A stretch of 64,000 nucleotides of DNA from Lasioglossum baleicum (Eukaryota; Arthropoda; Insecta; Hymenoptera; Halictidae), in contig NW_027469086.1 of NCBI RefSeq assembly GCF_051020765.1, positions 682,001 to 746,000 on the forward strand, written 5' to 3'. Position 1 is the first letter of the stretch, and the number at the start of each line of letters is the position of its first letter. This document shows positions 27,031-37,110 of this stretch, piece after piece. The notes below the pieces were generated by a model. That model was given only the letters and a program-made list of their open reading frames with translations. It was not told the origin of the DNA and did not search any database. The translations under genes were made by a program, and so were the position numbers.

Positions 27031-29193
27031 TCATTCATGCGACGCATCGTCCGGAGGTACTCCGCGCAGGGAGCACAGTTCTCGGCGAGTATTTCCTATA
27101 TTTGTACGAAACACTGGTCGCACTGAAATGTTGTCGGTGTCGGCACGTGGGGCTGGGGCTGGTTTTGTAATGTCCGACAAGTCGTATTCGCAATGTTCAT
27201 TTTTCGACTGTCTTTTCTCGGGGTTTAGGGTGGGTGGGGAATCACTTTGTTCACTAACACTTTCACTTGCACTTTTGTCTTTTCTGATCTGCGTCCAGAT
27301 GAGTGTCACGTTTCGCTGACGCGGGGTTTGCGTTGGATTATTCGGCGCACGCTTGAGTTTGTTTGCATGTACAATCTTAAAATGGTTCCCTACTTTAATT
27401 TTCACATTGTTTGAGTCTAGGATGTCGCAAATTTCGTGAGGACCCGTATATTGCGCATCGAATTTGCCCTTGCAGGGTTCTTTGAGTAGGAATACCTGTT
27501 CTATATCTTCCGGTGGTCGAAGGAGATTTTGCCGATGCTGGGCTTCGAATTTCGCTCGCTTATTCCCATAGGGGTATCCTTTATCGCGAGGGTACTCGGA
27601 TTTATATTTCTTTCTTCCTGACGCGTATTTCGCTGTAGCGCAGAGATTAATTTTATCGTATTTGTTTCGCTTCGCATGGCAAAGTGCAGATGGAAGTTGA
27701 AAGGAATCGAGTTTCTGTGGATCATCAAAGATATGATTTTGAAGTAAGTTATGAAGTTCTTTTACTCTGGAGGCTTTGATATCCTTCTCTGGTTTAGAAC
27801 TGTCGCTGGATTTATTGTGCAATATAGAACAGACCTGCTTACATATGGGTCTTGAAGATCTTTGATTGTCGTAGGAATGGAGTTGGTCTTGGAATTGATC
27901 GGGCTGGTTACCGGAGTTAGTATAAAAGTCGGGCTGGTTACCGGAGTTAGTATAAAGATCGGGCTGGTTACCGGAGTTAGAATAAGAATCGGGCTGGTTA
28001 CCGGAGTTAGTATAAAAGTCGGGCTGGTTACCGGAGTTAGTATAAAGATCGGGCTGGTTACCGGAGTTAGAATAAGAATCGGGCTGGTTACCGGAGTTAG
28101 TATGAGAATCGGGCTGGTTACCGGAGTTAGTAAGGTCGGGATGGATACCGAATGCGTCGGGATGATACCCGGAAGTAGAAAGGTCGGGATGGTTACCGAA
28201 TGCGTCGGGGTAGTTCCCGGAATTAGAAAGGTCGGAAGAGTACGACTCGATTTCTTCCATCTCCAATGGGGGCAATCGAAATGAAACTCTTTCCGACGAG
28301 GTGTTAAAACACCGGAGGCTCGCTTTGCCTTTACGATTGGTGACGACGCAGTCACCCAGGAATACATCCGGCGCTACATTAACACGGCGGATATATCCCT
28401 GTTTAGGTCCTTCGACGTCGACCGCTATGCACGCAACGGTACGAGGTTCGAGGACGAATTCTTCGGAGTTCGGAGGAGTCTTTGTTCGGACTCGATCCTC
28501 ACGCTCCACGATCCGACTTCTCGCAGTGTACTCCGATATCTCTCGAGTCTCCTTCGATTCCGGCCGGCTTTTCACGGCGTTTTTCTCTAGGGAGCACTCG
28601 ATCGAATCCCGAGGAGGCATTGAAATAACCTCCGTCACCGGAGCTCTGCAAGGTCTGACCGCGGGTGCACGAGGATTTGAGGAAGACACTCGAACGTTCC
28701 TTGCCGAATGTTCCTCACGCTTGGCGGCTGGAGTTTTAACGAGATCGTTGGTCATAGACGAAGGCATTGAAATAACCTCTGCTGCCAATTCATCGCGAGG
28801 CTCAGCCGTGGGCGCGCAAGGGTTCGAGAAGGGAACCCGAATGTTTCCTATCGTAATGTATTCATTCGCAAAGGAGATCTCGGCTCCTGTTCTGAAGAAG
28901 GGAGAACCGAGGATCCCGTCGATGTTAATTGGGAAGTTTTCTTCCAAGACATGAAATTCAATAGGGTTTTGACCCTGTAAGTGTATTTTAATTTGACCGA
29001 GAGTTGGAATGGATCCCTCGGTTATTCCTTGGACTTCTATAGTGTTCGTATGATCTATAGGTAGATTTGGTTCTAGACTTGACGCACGAATTAGATTGAT
29101 CTCCGAACCCGTGTCTAACAAAAATTCACACTTCTTTTGTAATTGAGGGGCGGAGATTTTTACGCGCGGAATTGGTGAGTCTGCAGCAAGATT
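27031..29193 (-). CDS. Protease ORF with integrase C-terminal remnant (A3)
   Basis: -1 frame to gag. Order: DTG aspartic protease, linker domain, short NHPD and longer NQPD repeats (27896-28231), an unrecognised stretch, then a module matching the very C-terminal integrase region of family C (VFLLKEPCKGKFDAQYTGPHE ... IVHANKLKR), then a polar segment and the shared PAPRADTDNISVRPVFR tail. Integrase core, RT and RNase H are missing, as is the Env ectodomain. The segment NPEKRQSKNEHCEYDLSD matches the Env cytoplasmic tail of B. Two in-frame deletions from a complete gag-pol-env ancestor explain the structure. Confidence 0.82.
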   Translation of the reverse strand, partial: NLAADSPIPRVKISAPQLQKKCEFLLDTGSEINLIRASSLEPNLPIDHTNTIEVQGITEGSIPTLGQIKIHLQGQNPIEFHVLEENFPINIDGILGSPFFRTGAEISFANEYITIGNIRVPFSNPCAPTAEPRDELAAEVISMPSSMTNDLVKTPAAKREEHSARNVRVSSSNPRAPAVRPCRAPVTEVISMPPRDSIECSLEKNAVKSRPESKETREISEYTARSRIVEREDRVRTKTPPNSEEFVLEPRTVACIAVDVEGPKQGYIRRVNVAPDVFLGDCVVTNRKGKASLRCFNTSSERVSFRLPPLEMEEIESYSSDLSNSGNYPDAFGNHPDLSTSGYHPDAFGIHPDLTNSGNQPDSHTNSGNQPDSYSNSGNQPDLYTNSGNQPDFYTNSGNQPDSYSNSGNQPDLYTNSGNQPDFYTNSGNQPDQFQDQLHSYDNQRSSRPICKQVCSILHNKSSDSSKPEKDIKASRVKELHNLLQNHIFDDPQKLDSFQLPSALCHAKRNKYDKINLCATAKYASGRKKYKSEYPRDKGYPYGNKRAKFEAQHRQNLLRPPEDIEQVFLLKEPCKGKFDAQYTGPHEICDILDSNNVKIKVGNHFKIVHANKLKRAPNNPTQTPRQRNVTLIWTQIRKDKSASESVSEQSDSPPTLNPEKRQSKNEHCEYDLSDITKPAPAPRADTDNISVRPVFRTNIGNTRRELCSLRGVPPDDASHE

Positions 29194-30550
29194 TACTGCT
29201 GAGACGAATCGTCGGACTGGTCGTTCGTCCGGATAGCTGTTTGGGTGCGGGCTGTAGTTTGGGTTGAAGATGCGGCCTCCCGCCTTGGGTTGGCTTCGGT
29301 CGGGAGGCCGGACTCGTTTCCCGACCTCCTATTATTATTAAAAGCGCGCTTACGGCACTCGTGAATATCGTGCCCGGGAACTTTGCAGTAGTTGCAAAAT
29401 TTGTTAGGGCTTGAGGGGCGGTCTGTGCGACCATCGCGGTACGTGTTTTGGTCGCGAGGATTATTTTCCCATCGCCGTTGCGGCGTCGGGGAGCGATAAG
29501 AGTCCCGGTTTAAGTTTTCGAGGACTGCTGAGACGAGTCCGGTCTGTTATCGCGGCGTTCTTGAGTTCGCTCTGCAATGTCACGAGGGGACTCGTACGTG
29601 GAACGCTGGCGATACGGCCGGTTATCAGAGAAGCTGACTCGTTTTTCTTCGCGGATCAGTTCTCGTCGACGAGTCTGGTCTGACTCATACTGCCTGTAAG
29701 CAGAGATGGCTGCTTCGAAAACAGTGGCAGGATTTCGCGAAGGGCAATGAAGCACTTCGGCACGCAGCTGAGGAAGGAGACCTCGTAGAAAACAATCTAC
29801 TACGAAGCGATCTAGTTCTTCGTAATCAAGGCCAATATCTGTGGCATCTTGAATCGCGGTTCGAAGGTCTTTAACGCGATTGATGAAGTCTAGGATGTGC
29901 TCGTTTGGAGCTTGGAGTACACTCGCGAGATCGCCACGGTACTGGTCAACGAATTTGTATGGGCCCAGTACTGTTCGTAATTTCTCGCATAGTGCAGAAA
30001 TTGTGAATATGTGCTGGCCTTCTATAGCGGCATAAGCACGATCGTGGAGTTTATTGCAGAGCAATTTTGTGAGGGCACGCTCTGCAGTGGCCGGTACGGT
30101 GTCACGCGCGCGTTTGCATGCACGTATGAATTGTAGGACGGAAGACGAAGTTCCGTCGAATCTAGGGACAAGCTCGGCGGCTTGTTTTAGAGCGAAATTG
30201 CCAGTAGGTTCATACTGTGGGATTTCGCGTGGCTCTGGCGGTGAAGGTTCCCGCATATTAGAGACGTTACTAGGGCCTGGTGTAGGCGATTGTTGACGTA
30301 GGGTTTGACTCGTGATTTGGATGTTATGAAGCTCTTTTCGTATTTCGTCGAGCATATTCTTTTGGTTTTGTGCGTCTTCTTCATATTTGAGACGCAATTT
30401 GGCAATAAAATCAGTTTCCTCTTTGAGATATTGCTCTCTACGGGCGAGGTCTTGCGCATAAAGGAGTAACTCTTCCTCGGTCATTGGAGGAAGGTCTGCG
30501 TTAGGATCTGCTCGGAGATCCTTTTGAGATCGCGTGATTGGGCGAGACAT
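29193..30550 (-). pseudogene. gag: gag with a 1-nt deletion (A3)
   Basis: Open for 346 codons through the capsid region. A single-base deletion near 29518 (within CCTCGAGAAAC of other copies) then shifts the frame. The CCHC knuckle codons (about 29345-29400) survive downstream in the original frame. Confidence 0.85.
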
Positions 30551-31200
30551 TTTGAAAGATATGAATGGGATTTAAGAAATGTGAACTTCGTACTGACACG
30601 CGTCGGGGCTTATTAATGCAAATATCGGCGACCACTTCGATGTCCTACCGACTGCGCCAAATTTGTCACGTCCGTCACTGTGTTTTTGTTACAGGTACCA
30701 GGAGAGAGAAAAGAGAACAGTGACAGACGGACGGTTGAGATATTATGATTAAATGAGGAGTGGTCTTTCGTGCCGAGACAGCCGCGGGCTGTCATATGCA
30801 CTAGGACAACCGATATTGCTATGGATGCAGTCAAGAAGAGAACGTCCGACGCGGTTACAAGAAGTGTCCCGACAAGAATCACGCGCGAGATGATGCAACG
30901 AAAACGGTGAGTTTACAGGATTCAGCAATTATACAAGACATTATACGACTCACCGCAATGCTGTATTAACGCCTAATAATATTGTTGCAGCAGGAACTGG
31001 CGGTACTGGCAGTAGGTGTCGTACATCGGGTCTTCTATACAGATGTCCTCGAGGTGGGGAAGATCTGGCAGAGTTGCTGCTGCTCTCCTCGGGACGACAT
31101 TAGTGGCCTTGGATGCTGGCCGCAAGATGACACGTTGATGAGCTGGCAGAGGAACGTCACGGATGATTCGGCAACGGACCCTGGGAACGATGATCGTGTC

Positions 31201-31491
31201 TCAGCTGTCGTCGTCGTCGGCTATGTCGATCACCTCTGGACAATCGACCGGATGTAGAACTGGCGTCGGAGCTCGCGAGAGATCCGCGTGGTTGACCTCT
31301 TTAGGAGGGTTGCAAGGGCAACCGTATACAGAAACGTAATCGGACGCGTCACACGGAATGTGCTCGGTGGTTCTCAGAAGTTCTGTCCACTCGGTAGTGG
31401 CAATGATTTGATCGAGCACCGCTTTATTTCTTAACGCGCGTCTCAATTTAGCAAGTTGATACTTGCGTCCCGCTCGACGTGGGCGTCGCAT
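31201..31491 (-). pseudogene. LTR SIM ORF truncated by a nonsense codon (A3 5' LTR)
   Basis: Same 96-residue product and same CGA-to-TGA change as the other A3 LTR. The mutation was therefore present in the RNA template before insertion. Confidence 0.8.
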
Positions 31492-33710
31492 GGGTAAGGA
31501 ATAGTAATGATGGAATATTAATAATATAATAAAAATGAACTTCCACTTGTTATTAATCTTTTTGGTAGTTGACTCGCTTCACGTCTATAGTGGCGGCTCA
31601 GCGTTTCCACTGCGCTCTTTAGACCAATTCTAGACGTGGCACGAGAACTTCTCTATGACTCGCTTCAAATTCCTTATTGGCGGCTCAGCGTTTCCACTGC
31701 GCACTTTAGACCAAGTCCGGATATGTCACGAGTTTAATATATTCGATGCAAGAACTGAATTGGAAGATGGTGTTGAACTAACACAAGAATAACAAGATCG
31801 AAGCACTGGTATAACAACGATATATTAAATAAGAACTGGTAAGTACACTGGTATACAATATGTAAGTAGTATTATAATAGAAGTAGTAATTGGATTAATG
31901 AATAATGGATATAGTAATATGTTATAGGAATAATGTATGAGAATTAGGACTTGAGTTGAGTTGAGTTAGAGTTGGAATTGGAATTGGAATTAGGAGTGAA
32001 GGATCGACACACTTCACTTTCGCGGAGCTAGACTGAACACGTCTGCTCTTGAAGCCGGACTGACTCTGAGGCCAGGTAGGCACGTCTGTGCGAGTCGCTG
32101 GCTGAAGGCGGACTGATGCAAGCGCCTGCTCTGCCTTGCCTCCTTCGTTCGGAGTGGGGATAGCTGACGCTGCAGTCTCTTTGTTCTTCAGTCGTCGGAG
32201 TGGGAGAATCGCTGACGCAGCAGCGTCTTCGCTCCCGGGGACTGCACGTGCATTTCTGCTGACGCTGCAGTCTCGTGGCTGTCCTATTGCCCTCTACGAG
32301 CGTGGGACTGCTGATGCAGCAGTCTTTGGACTTCTCGACATTTCTAGAAGCTTCTAGATGCTTCCAGAGTGATGCAATACTTTATTGCATTATGTGTCGT
32401 GGTGATGGGTTGAAACTGAGGTAAGGTGTTGATCAAGGTGAAGTTATGGTGATGGATAGAGACGGAGATAAGGATTAGAACAATAGAATAATGAGATCTT
32501 AATACTATGCTCTTATGTCTAGGGGACGGTGTATGGATCTTATGCAGATCAGACCTTGAATACATAATGTATGTACAAGGCCAACGTCGTACATCGGACG
32601 ACGTAACAGTACGACGTTGGCCTTGTACACACACTATGTATACAAGGTCTGATCTGCATAAGATCCATACACCGTCCCCTAGACATAAGAACATAATATT
32701 AAGATCTCATATATTCTATTGTTCTAATCCTTATCTCCGTCTTTACCCATCACCATAACTTCACCTTGATCAACACCTTACCTCAGTTTCAACCCATCAC
32801 CACGACACATAATGCAATAAAGTATTGCATCACTCTGGAAGCATCTAGAAGCTTCTAGAAACGTCGAGAAGTCCAAAGACTGCTGCATCAGCAGTCCCAC
32901 GCTCGTAGAGGGCAATAGGACAGCCACGAGACTGCAGCGTCAGCAGAAATGCACGTGCAGTCCCCGGGAGCGAAGACGCTGCTGCGTCAGCGGTTCTCCC
33001 ACTCCGACGACTGAAGAACAAAGAGACTGCAGCGTCAGCTATCCCCACTCCGAACGAAGGAGGCAAGGCAGAGCGGACGCTTGCAACAGTCCGCCTTCAG
33101 CCAGCGACTCGCACAGACGTGCCTACCTGGCCTCAGCCGCCAGTCCGGCTTCAAGAGCAGACGTGTTCAGTCTAGCTCCGCGAAGTGAAGTGTGTCGATC
33201 CTTCACTCCTAATTCCAATTCCAATTCCAACTCTAACTCAACTCAACTCAAGTCCTAATTCTCATACATTAATCCTATAACATATTACAATATCCATTAT
33301 TCATTAATCCAATTACTACTCCTATTATAATACTACTTACATATTGTATACCAGTGTACTTACCTGTTCTTATTTAATATATCGTTGTTATACCAGTGCT
33401 TCGATCTTGTTATTCTTGTGTTAGTTCAACACCATCTTCCAATTCAGTTCTTGCATCGAATATATTAAACTCGTGACATATCCGGACTTGGTCTAAAGTG
33501 CGCAGTGGAAACGCTGAGCCGCCAATAAGGAATTTGAAGCGAGTCATAGAGAAGTTCTCGTGCCACGTCTAGAATTGGTCTAAAGAGCGCAGTGGAAACG
33601 CTGAGCCGCCACTATAGACGTGAAGCGAGTTAACTACCAAAAAGGTTAATAACAAGTGGAAGTTCATTTTCATTATATTATTAATATTCCATCATTACTA
33701 TTCCTTACCC

Positions 33711-34229
33711 ATGCGACGCCCACGTCGAGCGGGACGCAAGTATCAACTTGCTAAATTGAGACGCGCGTTGAGAAATAAAGCGGTGCTCGATCAAATCATT
33801 GCCACTACCGAGTGGACCGAACTTCTGGGAACCACCGAGCACATTCCGTGTGACGCGTCCGATTACGTTTCTGTATACGGTTGCCCTTGCAACCCTCCTA
33901 AAGAGGTCAACCACGCGGACCTCTCGCGAGCTCCGACGCCAGTTCTGCATCCGGTCGATTGTCCAGAGGTGATCGACATAGCCGACGACGACGACAGCCG
34001 AGACACGATCATCGTTCCCAGGGTCCGTTGCCGAATCATCAGTGACGTCCCTCTGCCAAATCATCAACGTGTCGTCTTGCGGCCAGCATCCAAGGCCACT
34101 AATGTCGTCCCGAACCGAGCAGCAGCAACTCTGCCAGATCTTCCCCACCTCGAGGACATCTGTATAGAAGACCCGATGTACGACACCTACTGTCAGTACC
34201 GCCAGTTCCTGCTGCAACAATATTATTAG
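33711..34229 (+). CDS. LTR-encoded SIM-motif protein (split + strand LTR)
   Basis: Intact 172-codon copy. It carries Asn at residue 118, where others have Ala (PLPNHQR for PLPAHQR). The motif VIDIADDDDS is unchanged. It lies downstream of A3, so its own LTR promoter region (32613 onward) is nearly complete. The LTR is cut 57 bp after the stop codon. Confidence 0.7.
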   Translation: MRRPRRAGRKYQLAKLRRALRNKAVLDQIIATTEWTELLGTTEHIPCDASDYVSVYGCPCNPPKEVNHADLSRAPTPVLHPVDCPEVIDIADDDDSRDTIIVPRVRCRIISDVPLPNHQRVVLRPASKATNVVPNRAAATLPDLPHLEDICIEDPMYDTYCQYRQFLLQQYY

Positions 34230-34286
34230 GCGTTAATACAGCATTGCGGTGAGTCGTATAATGTCTTGTATAATTGCTGAATCCTG

Positions 34287-35126
34287 TGTCACGTCCGTCA
34301 CTGTGTTTTTGTTACAGGTACCAGGAGAGAGAAAAGAGAACAGTGACAGACGGACGGTTGAGATATTATGATTAAAATGAGGAGTGGTCTTTCGTGCCGA
34401 GACAGCCGCGGGCTGTCATATGCACTAGGACAACCGATATTGCTATCTACGGGCGAGGTCTTGCGCATAAAGGAGTAGCTCTTCCTCGGTCATTGGAGGA
34501 AGGTCTGCGTTAGGATCTGCTCGGAGATCCCTTTGAGATCGCGTGATTGGGCGAGACATTTTGAAAGATATGAATGGGATTTAAGAAATGTGAACTTCGC
34601 ACTGACACGCGTCGGGGCTTGTTAATGCAAATATCGGCGACCACTTCGATGTCCTACCGACTGCGCCAAATTTGTCACGTCCGTCACTGTGTTTTTGTTA
34701 CAGGTACCAAGAGAGAGAAAAGGGTGGCACTCAAGAACAGTGACAGACGGACGGTGGATATATGACAAGTAATTGAGGAGTGGTCTTTCGTGCCGAGACA
34801 GCCGCGGGCTGTCATATGCACTAGGACAACCGATATTGCTATGGATGCAGTCAAGAAGAGAACGTCCGACGCGGTTACAAGAAGTGTCCCGACAAGAATC
34901 ACGCGCGCGATGATGCAACGGAAACGGTGAGTTTACAGGATTCAGCAATTATACAAGACATTATACGACTCACCGCAATGCTGTATTAACGCCTAATAAT
35001 ATTGTTGTAGCAGGAACTGGCGGTACTGACAGTAGGTGTAGTACATCGGGTCTTCTATACAGATGTCCTCGAGGTGGGGAAGATCTGGCAGAGTTGCTGC
35101 TGCTCGGTTCGGGACGACATTAGTGG
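34287..35126 (-). mobile_element. Internally deleted family A element (-)
   Basis: 34287-34446 is the end of an LTR, 34447-34557 the gag start, 34558-34672 leader and PBS, and 34673-35126 the end of a second LTR reaching into its SIM ORF. The first junction lies at a GATATTGCT shared by the LTR and gag, pointing to microhomology- or template-switch-mediated loss of about 5 kb. The right side is cut after GTGG by family C sequence. It is inserted after CCTG of the + strand LTR. Confidence 0.85.
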
Positions 35127-35574
35127 TGTCACGTCCTGGCGGGGCTATAAGAGCAAGAGAAGAGAACACCGCGGCCCGGCTACTCTACTCTTCCACTGAC
35201 TGACATTTAATAAAAGTGTTGGTCTTTTTATTAACAGACTAGGACCCGATGCCGACACCTGCATGCAGTCTTACACAGATGAAAGATGCACGCGACCCTG
35301 AAACATACGCGATAATATGTTCCACTTACTTTTACGCTTCGCTTGTTTGTCGATTGACACGAGAAATGAGTTCGCAACGGATGAACAGCTACGGTTGCGC
35401 TGATGGCCTTGAATACGGTCCGCTCTGCTTGACAGGCGTTGATCCAAATGGCTGGAAACGACCTTCAAGGATTGACGACTGCGCCAAACTTTGTCACGTC
35501 AATATTTGACAGGAACGACCTCCAATGATTGACAGCTGGCTGCTACGGTATTGTAGACGGATGCGCTCGTTGAG

Positions 35575-35758
35575 GAAACGGGCGTGGACGCTGTACGATA
35601 CCGTGAATCTAACTCACGAATATCGTCCGCGTGATTGACGATATTTTAACTAGCGAAAACGGGCGTGGACGCTGTGCGATCCCGTGAATTTATCTCGCGA
35701 ATATCGTCCGCGTGGTTGACGATATTTTGATTCAAGAAAACGGACGTGGATGCTGCGG
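35575..35758. repeat. 81-bp tandem repeat in the family C LTR
   Basis: Copies at 35575-35655 and 35656-35736 and a partial at 35737-35758, each starting RAAACGGGCGTGGACGCTG. Unit length is a multiple of three, but no supported gene spans it. Confidence 0.8.
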
Positions 35759-36118
35759 AGCTTGCTATGCGAGCAAGTCTATCACTATCACGCACGTACG
35801 CGAACACGTAACAGGAAATTGAATAAGGAATACTATTCGCGAACTTTCCAGTGAGAACTCTATCTCTAACTAACAACGTGTCACTTCAAACTACGAAGTT
35901 AGGAGCAAGGAAATAATAATTGGGATTTAGATTGACTCTGGTAAAACAAAGTATATTATAAACGTAAAGGAATACAAAGGTAAAGATGCTTATTATTAAC
36001 GAAATCGAAATACGTACTAAGTACGAAATATGAAACGCAATAAAAATGTTTAATTGAATAAACGAAGTAATGTTTGAATTAAACGAATAAGAATACGATA
36101 TTACTGAATGGTATTAGG

Positions 36119-36206
36119 GACTGTGTCTAAACAGTATGGATTTGGAAAGATTGTGTCTAAACAATCTGGATTTGGAAAGACTATGTCTAAATAGTCTGGA
36201 CTTGGA
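36119..36206. repeat. Three 30-bp repeats, each a palindrome with constant loop
   Basis: Units at 36119, 36149 and 36179 contain ACTGT-GTCTAA-ACAGT, GATTGT-GTCTAA-ACAATC and GACTAT-GTCTAA-ATAGTC. The stem bases change in both arms together while the loop and the following TGGAYTTGGA stay fixed. Confidence 0.8.
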
Positions 36207-36918
36207 AGATTGACGAAAACTCGACTGACCCACTCGGGTCCCCGGAGAGGACTGGGGAAAATCGAACGTTCGTCGACGAACAACGTTCGTCCGAAAAATG
36301 CTGACTTCGCAAAAGGGGACCGTGTCCTCTTTGTGCCGGTCTTCGTCGTAAACAGCGCGATGGCCGCCGCACTAGAGTCAGCAGTTTTCGTTCCCAGTGG
36401 TGCAGGACTCGAAAATTAAGTGGTAACCATTGGCGTACCTATTTATTTATTTAAATAAATTGGGACTTAGAATATTTTCGAGCGCTTGCTTTTGCAAGGC
36501 GTTTCGATGTAAATTTTATATGTCATATGATTAGTTGACATCATTTGTCGACCGATCATATGTTTGAAAATATTCTAAGTACTTTTGAAAATTACCAAAA
36601 ATCGAAATTTTGGTAAAGTCTAAACAAACGCGAATTGAGAACATAACCTACAAATTTTTAGGTTAGTTTCATGATTTTCGCTCACGAGTCCAATGATATT
36701 TCAATCTTCGAGTTTGGGCCATTTTTGGCATTTTAGGATTTTGACAGATTTTGGATTTTAGGTTATGTTGATGGATTTCAAACAGATGTACGTGGTGTTA
36801 AGGATTCATTGTTATGAAGGATTTTTAGGAGGTTTGGAATCTTTAAAGGGGAACGCTCGCTCTTATGTATCTAATTTTACATGTAGTCTTAAAGCTAACG
36901 TCGGAGGTGCGACCGACG

Positions 36919-37110
36919 TCACACCTCCCCCCTTAGAGAAGAGATTTCACGCAGTGGAATCTCTGCCTCTGGGTGGCGGTAGACAGGATGCACTGAAATG
37001 TCATCCCTGTCTCGCAACGCTGGGTCAAGGGAATCGCAAATTAACGTTCGTTTCGTCAAGGGAGGACGGGTTCGGAATTCTCCGACACTGGCACTATCAC
37101 TGGCTTCCGC
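36919..37110 (-). pseudogene. Remnant of the conserved C-terminal tail (family C)
   Basis: After the pol stop (TAA at 37111-37113) the same frame stays open to a TGA formed by the first LTR bases. It contains DDISVHPVYR and REISSLRG, matching the DNISVRPVFR...RRELCSLRG tail of A and B. It is probably the last part of a former env gene whose ectodomain has been lost. Confidence 0.65.
36924..36964 (-). other. Pre-PPT hairpin and polypurine tract (family C)
   Basis: On the minus strand AGAGATTCC (36964-36956) pairs with GAAATCTCT (36948-36940), 8 of 9 bases. AAGGGGGGAGG then abuts the LTR. Confidence 0.7.

Larger units (their letters stand above)
25020..32608 (-). mobile_element. Full-length family A element A3
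   Basis: Minus strand, LTRs 25020-26964 and 30664-32608 (1,945 bp each), TSD GTAC. It encodes gag (one frameshift) and a protease ORF with an integrase C-terminal remnant. Both LTR ORFs share the same nonsense mutation. Confidence 0.93.
25000..34286 (+). mobile_element. Family A LTR (+) split by element A3 and truncated
   Basis: LTR bases lie at 25000-25019 and 32609-34286. The minus-strand element A3 is inserted after LTR base 20 with TSD GTAC (25016-25019, 32609-32612). The 3' end is cut after CCTG at 34286 by another minus-strand A element. Inserted in gag after CTTC, its other TSD copy is not visible. Confidence 0.9.
35127..36923 (-). mobile_element. Family C LTR region (boundaries unresolved)
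   Basis: On the minus strand the LTR begins TGTGACGTCGGTCGCACC at 36923, directly after a PPT. A candidate 3' end is GGACGTGACA at 35127 (1.8 kb). However, at 35472-35493 the sequence reads like an LTR end plus PBS (TGACGTGACAAAGTTTGGCG), so the LTR may instead end at 35493 with 35127-35492 as leader. AATAAA lies near 35220 on the minus strand; on the plus strand CTATAAGAGC and AATAAAAG are also seen. No SIM-type ORF is found here. 36421-36900 is AT-rich and holds nothing recognised. Confidence 0.6.

Noticed and set aside
35646..35876. Minus-strand ORF with VNHAD and STPV similar to the SIM protein
   Set aside because: The resemblance falls inside the 81-bp tandem repeat, lacks the basic N-terminus and acidic motif, and is probably chance.
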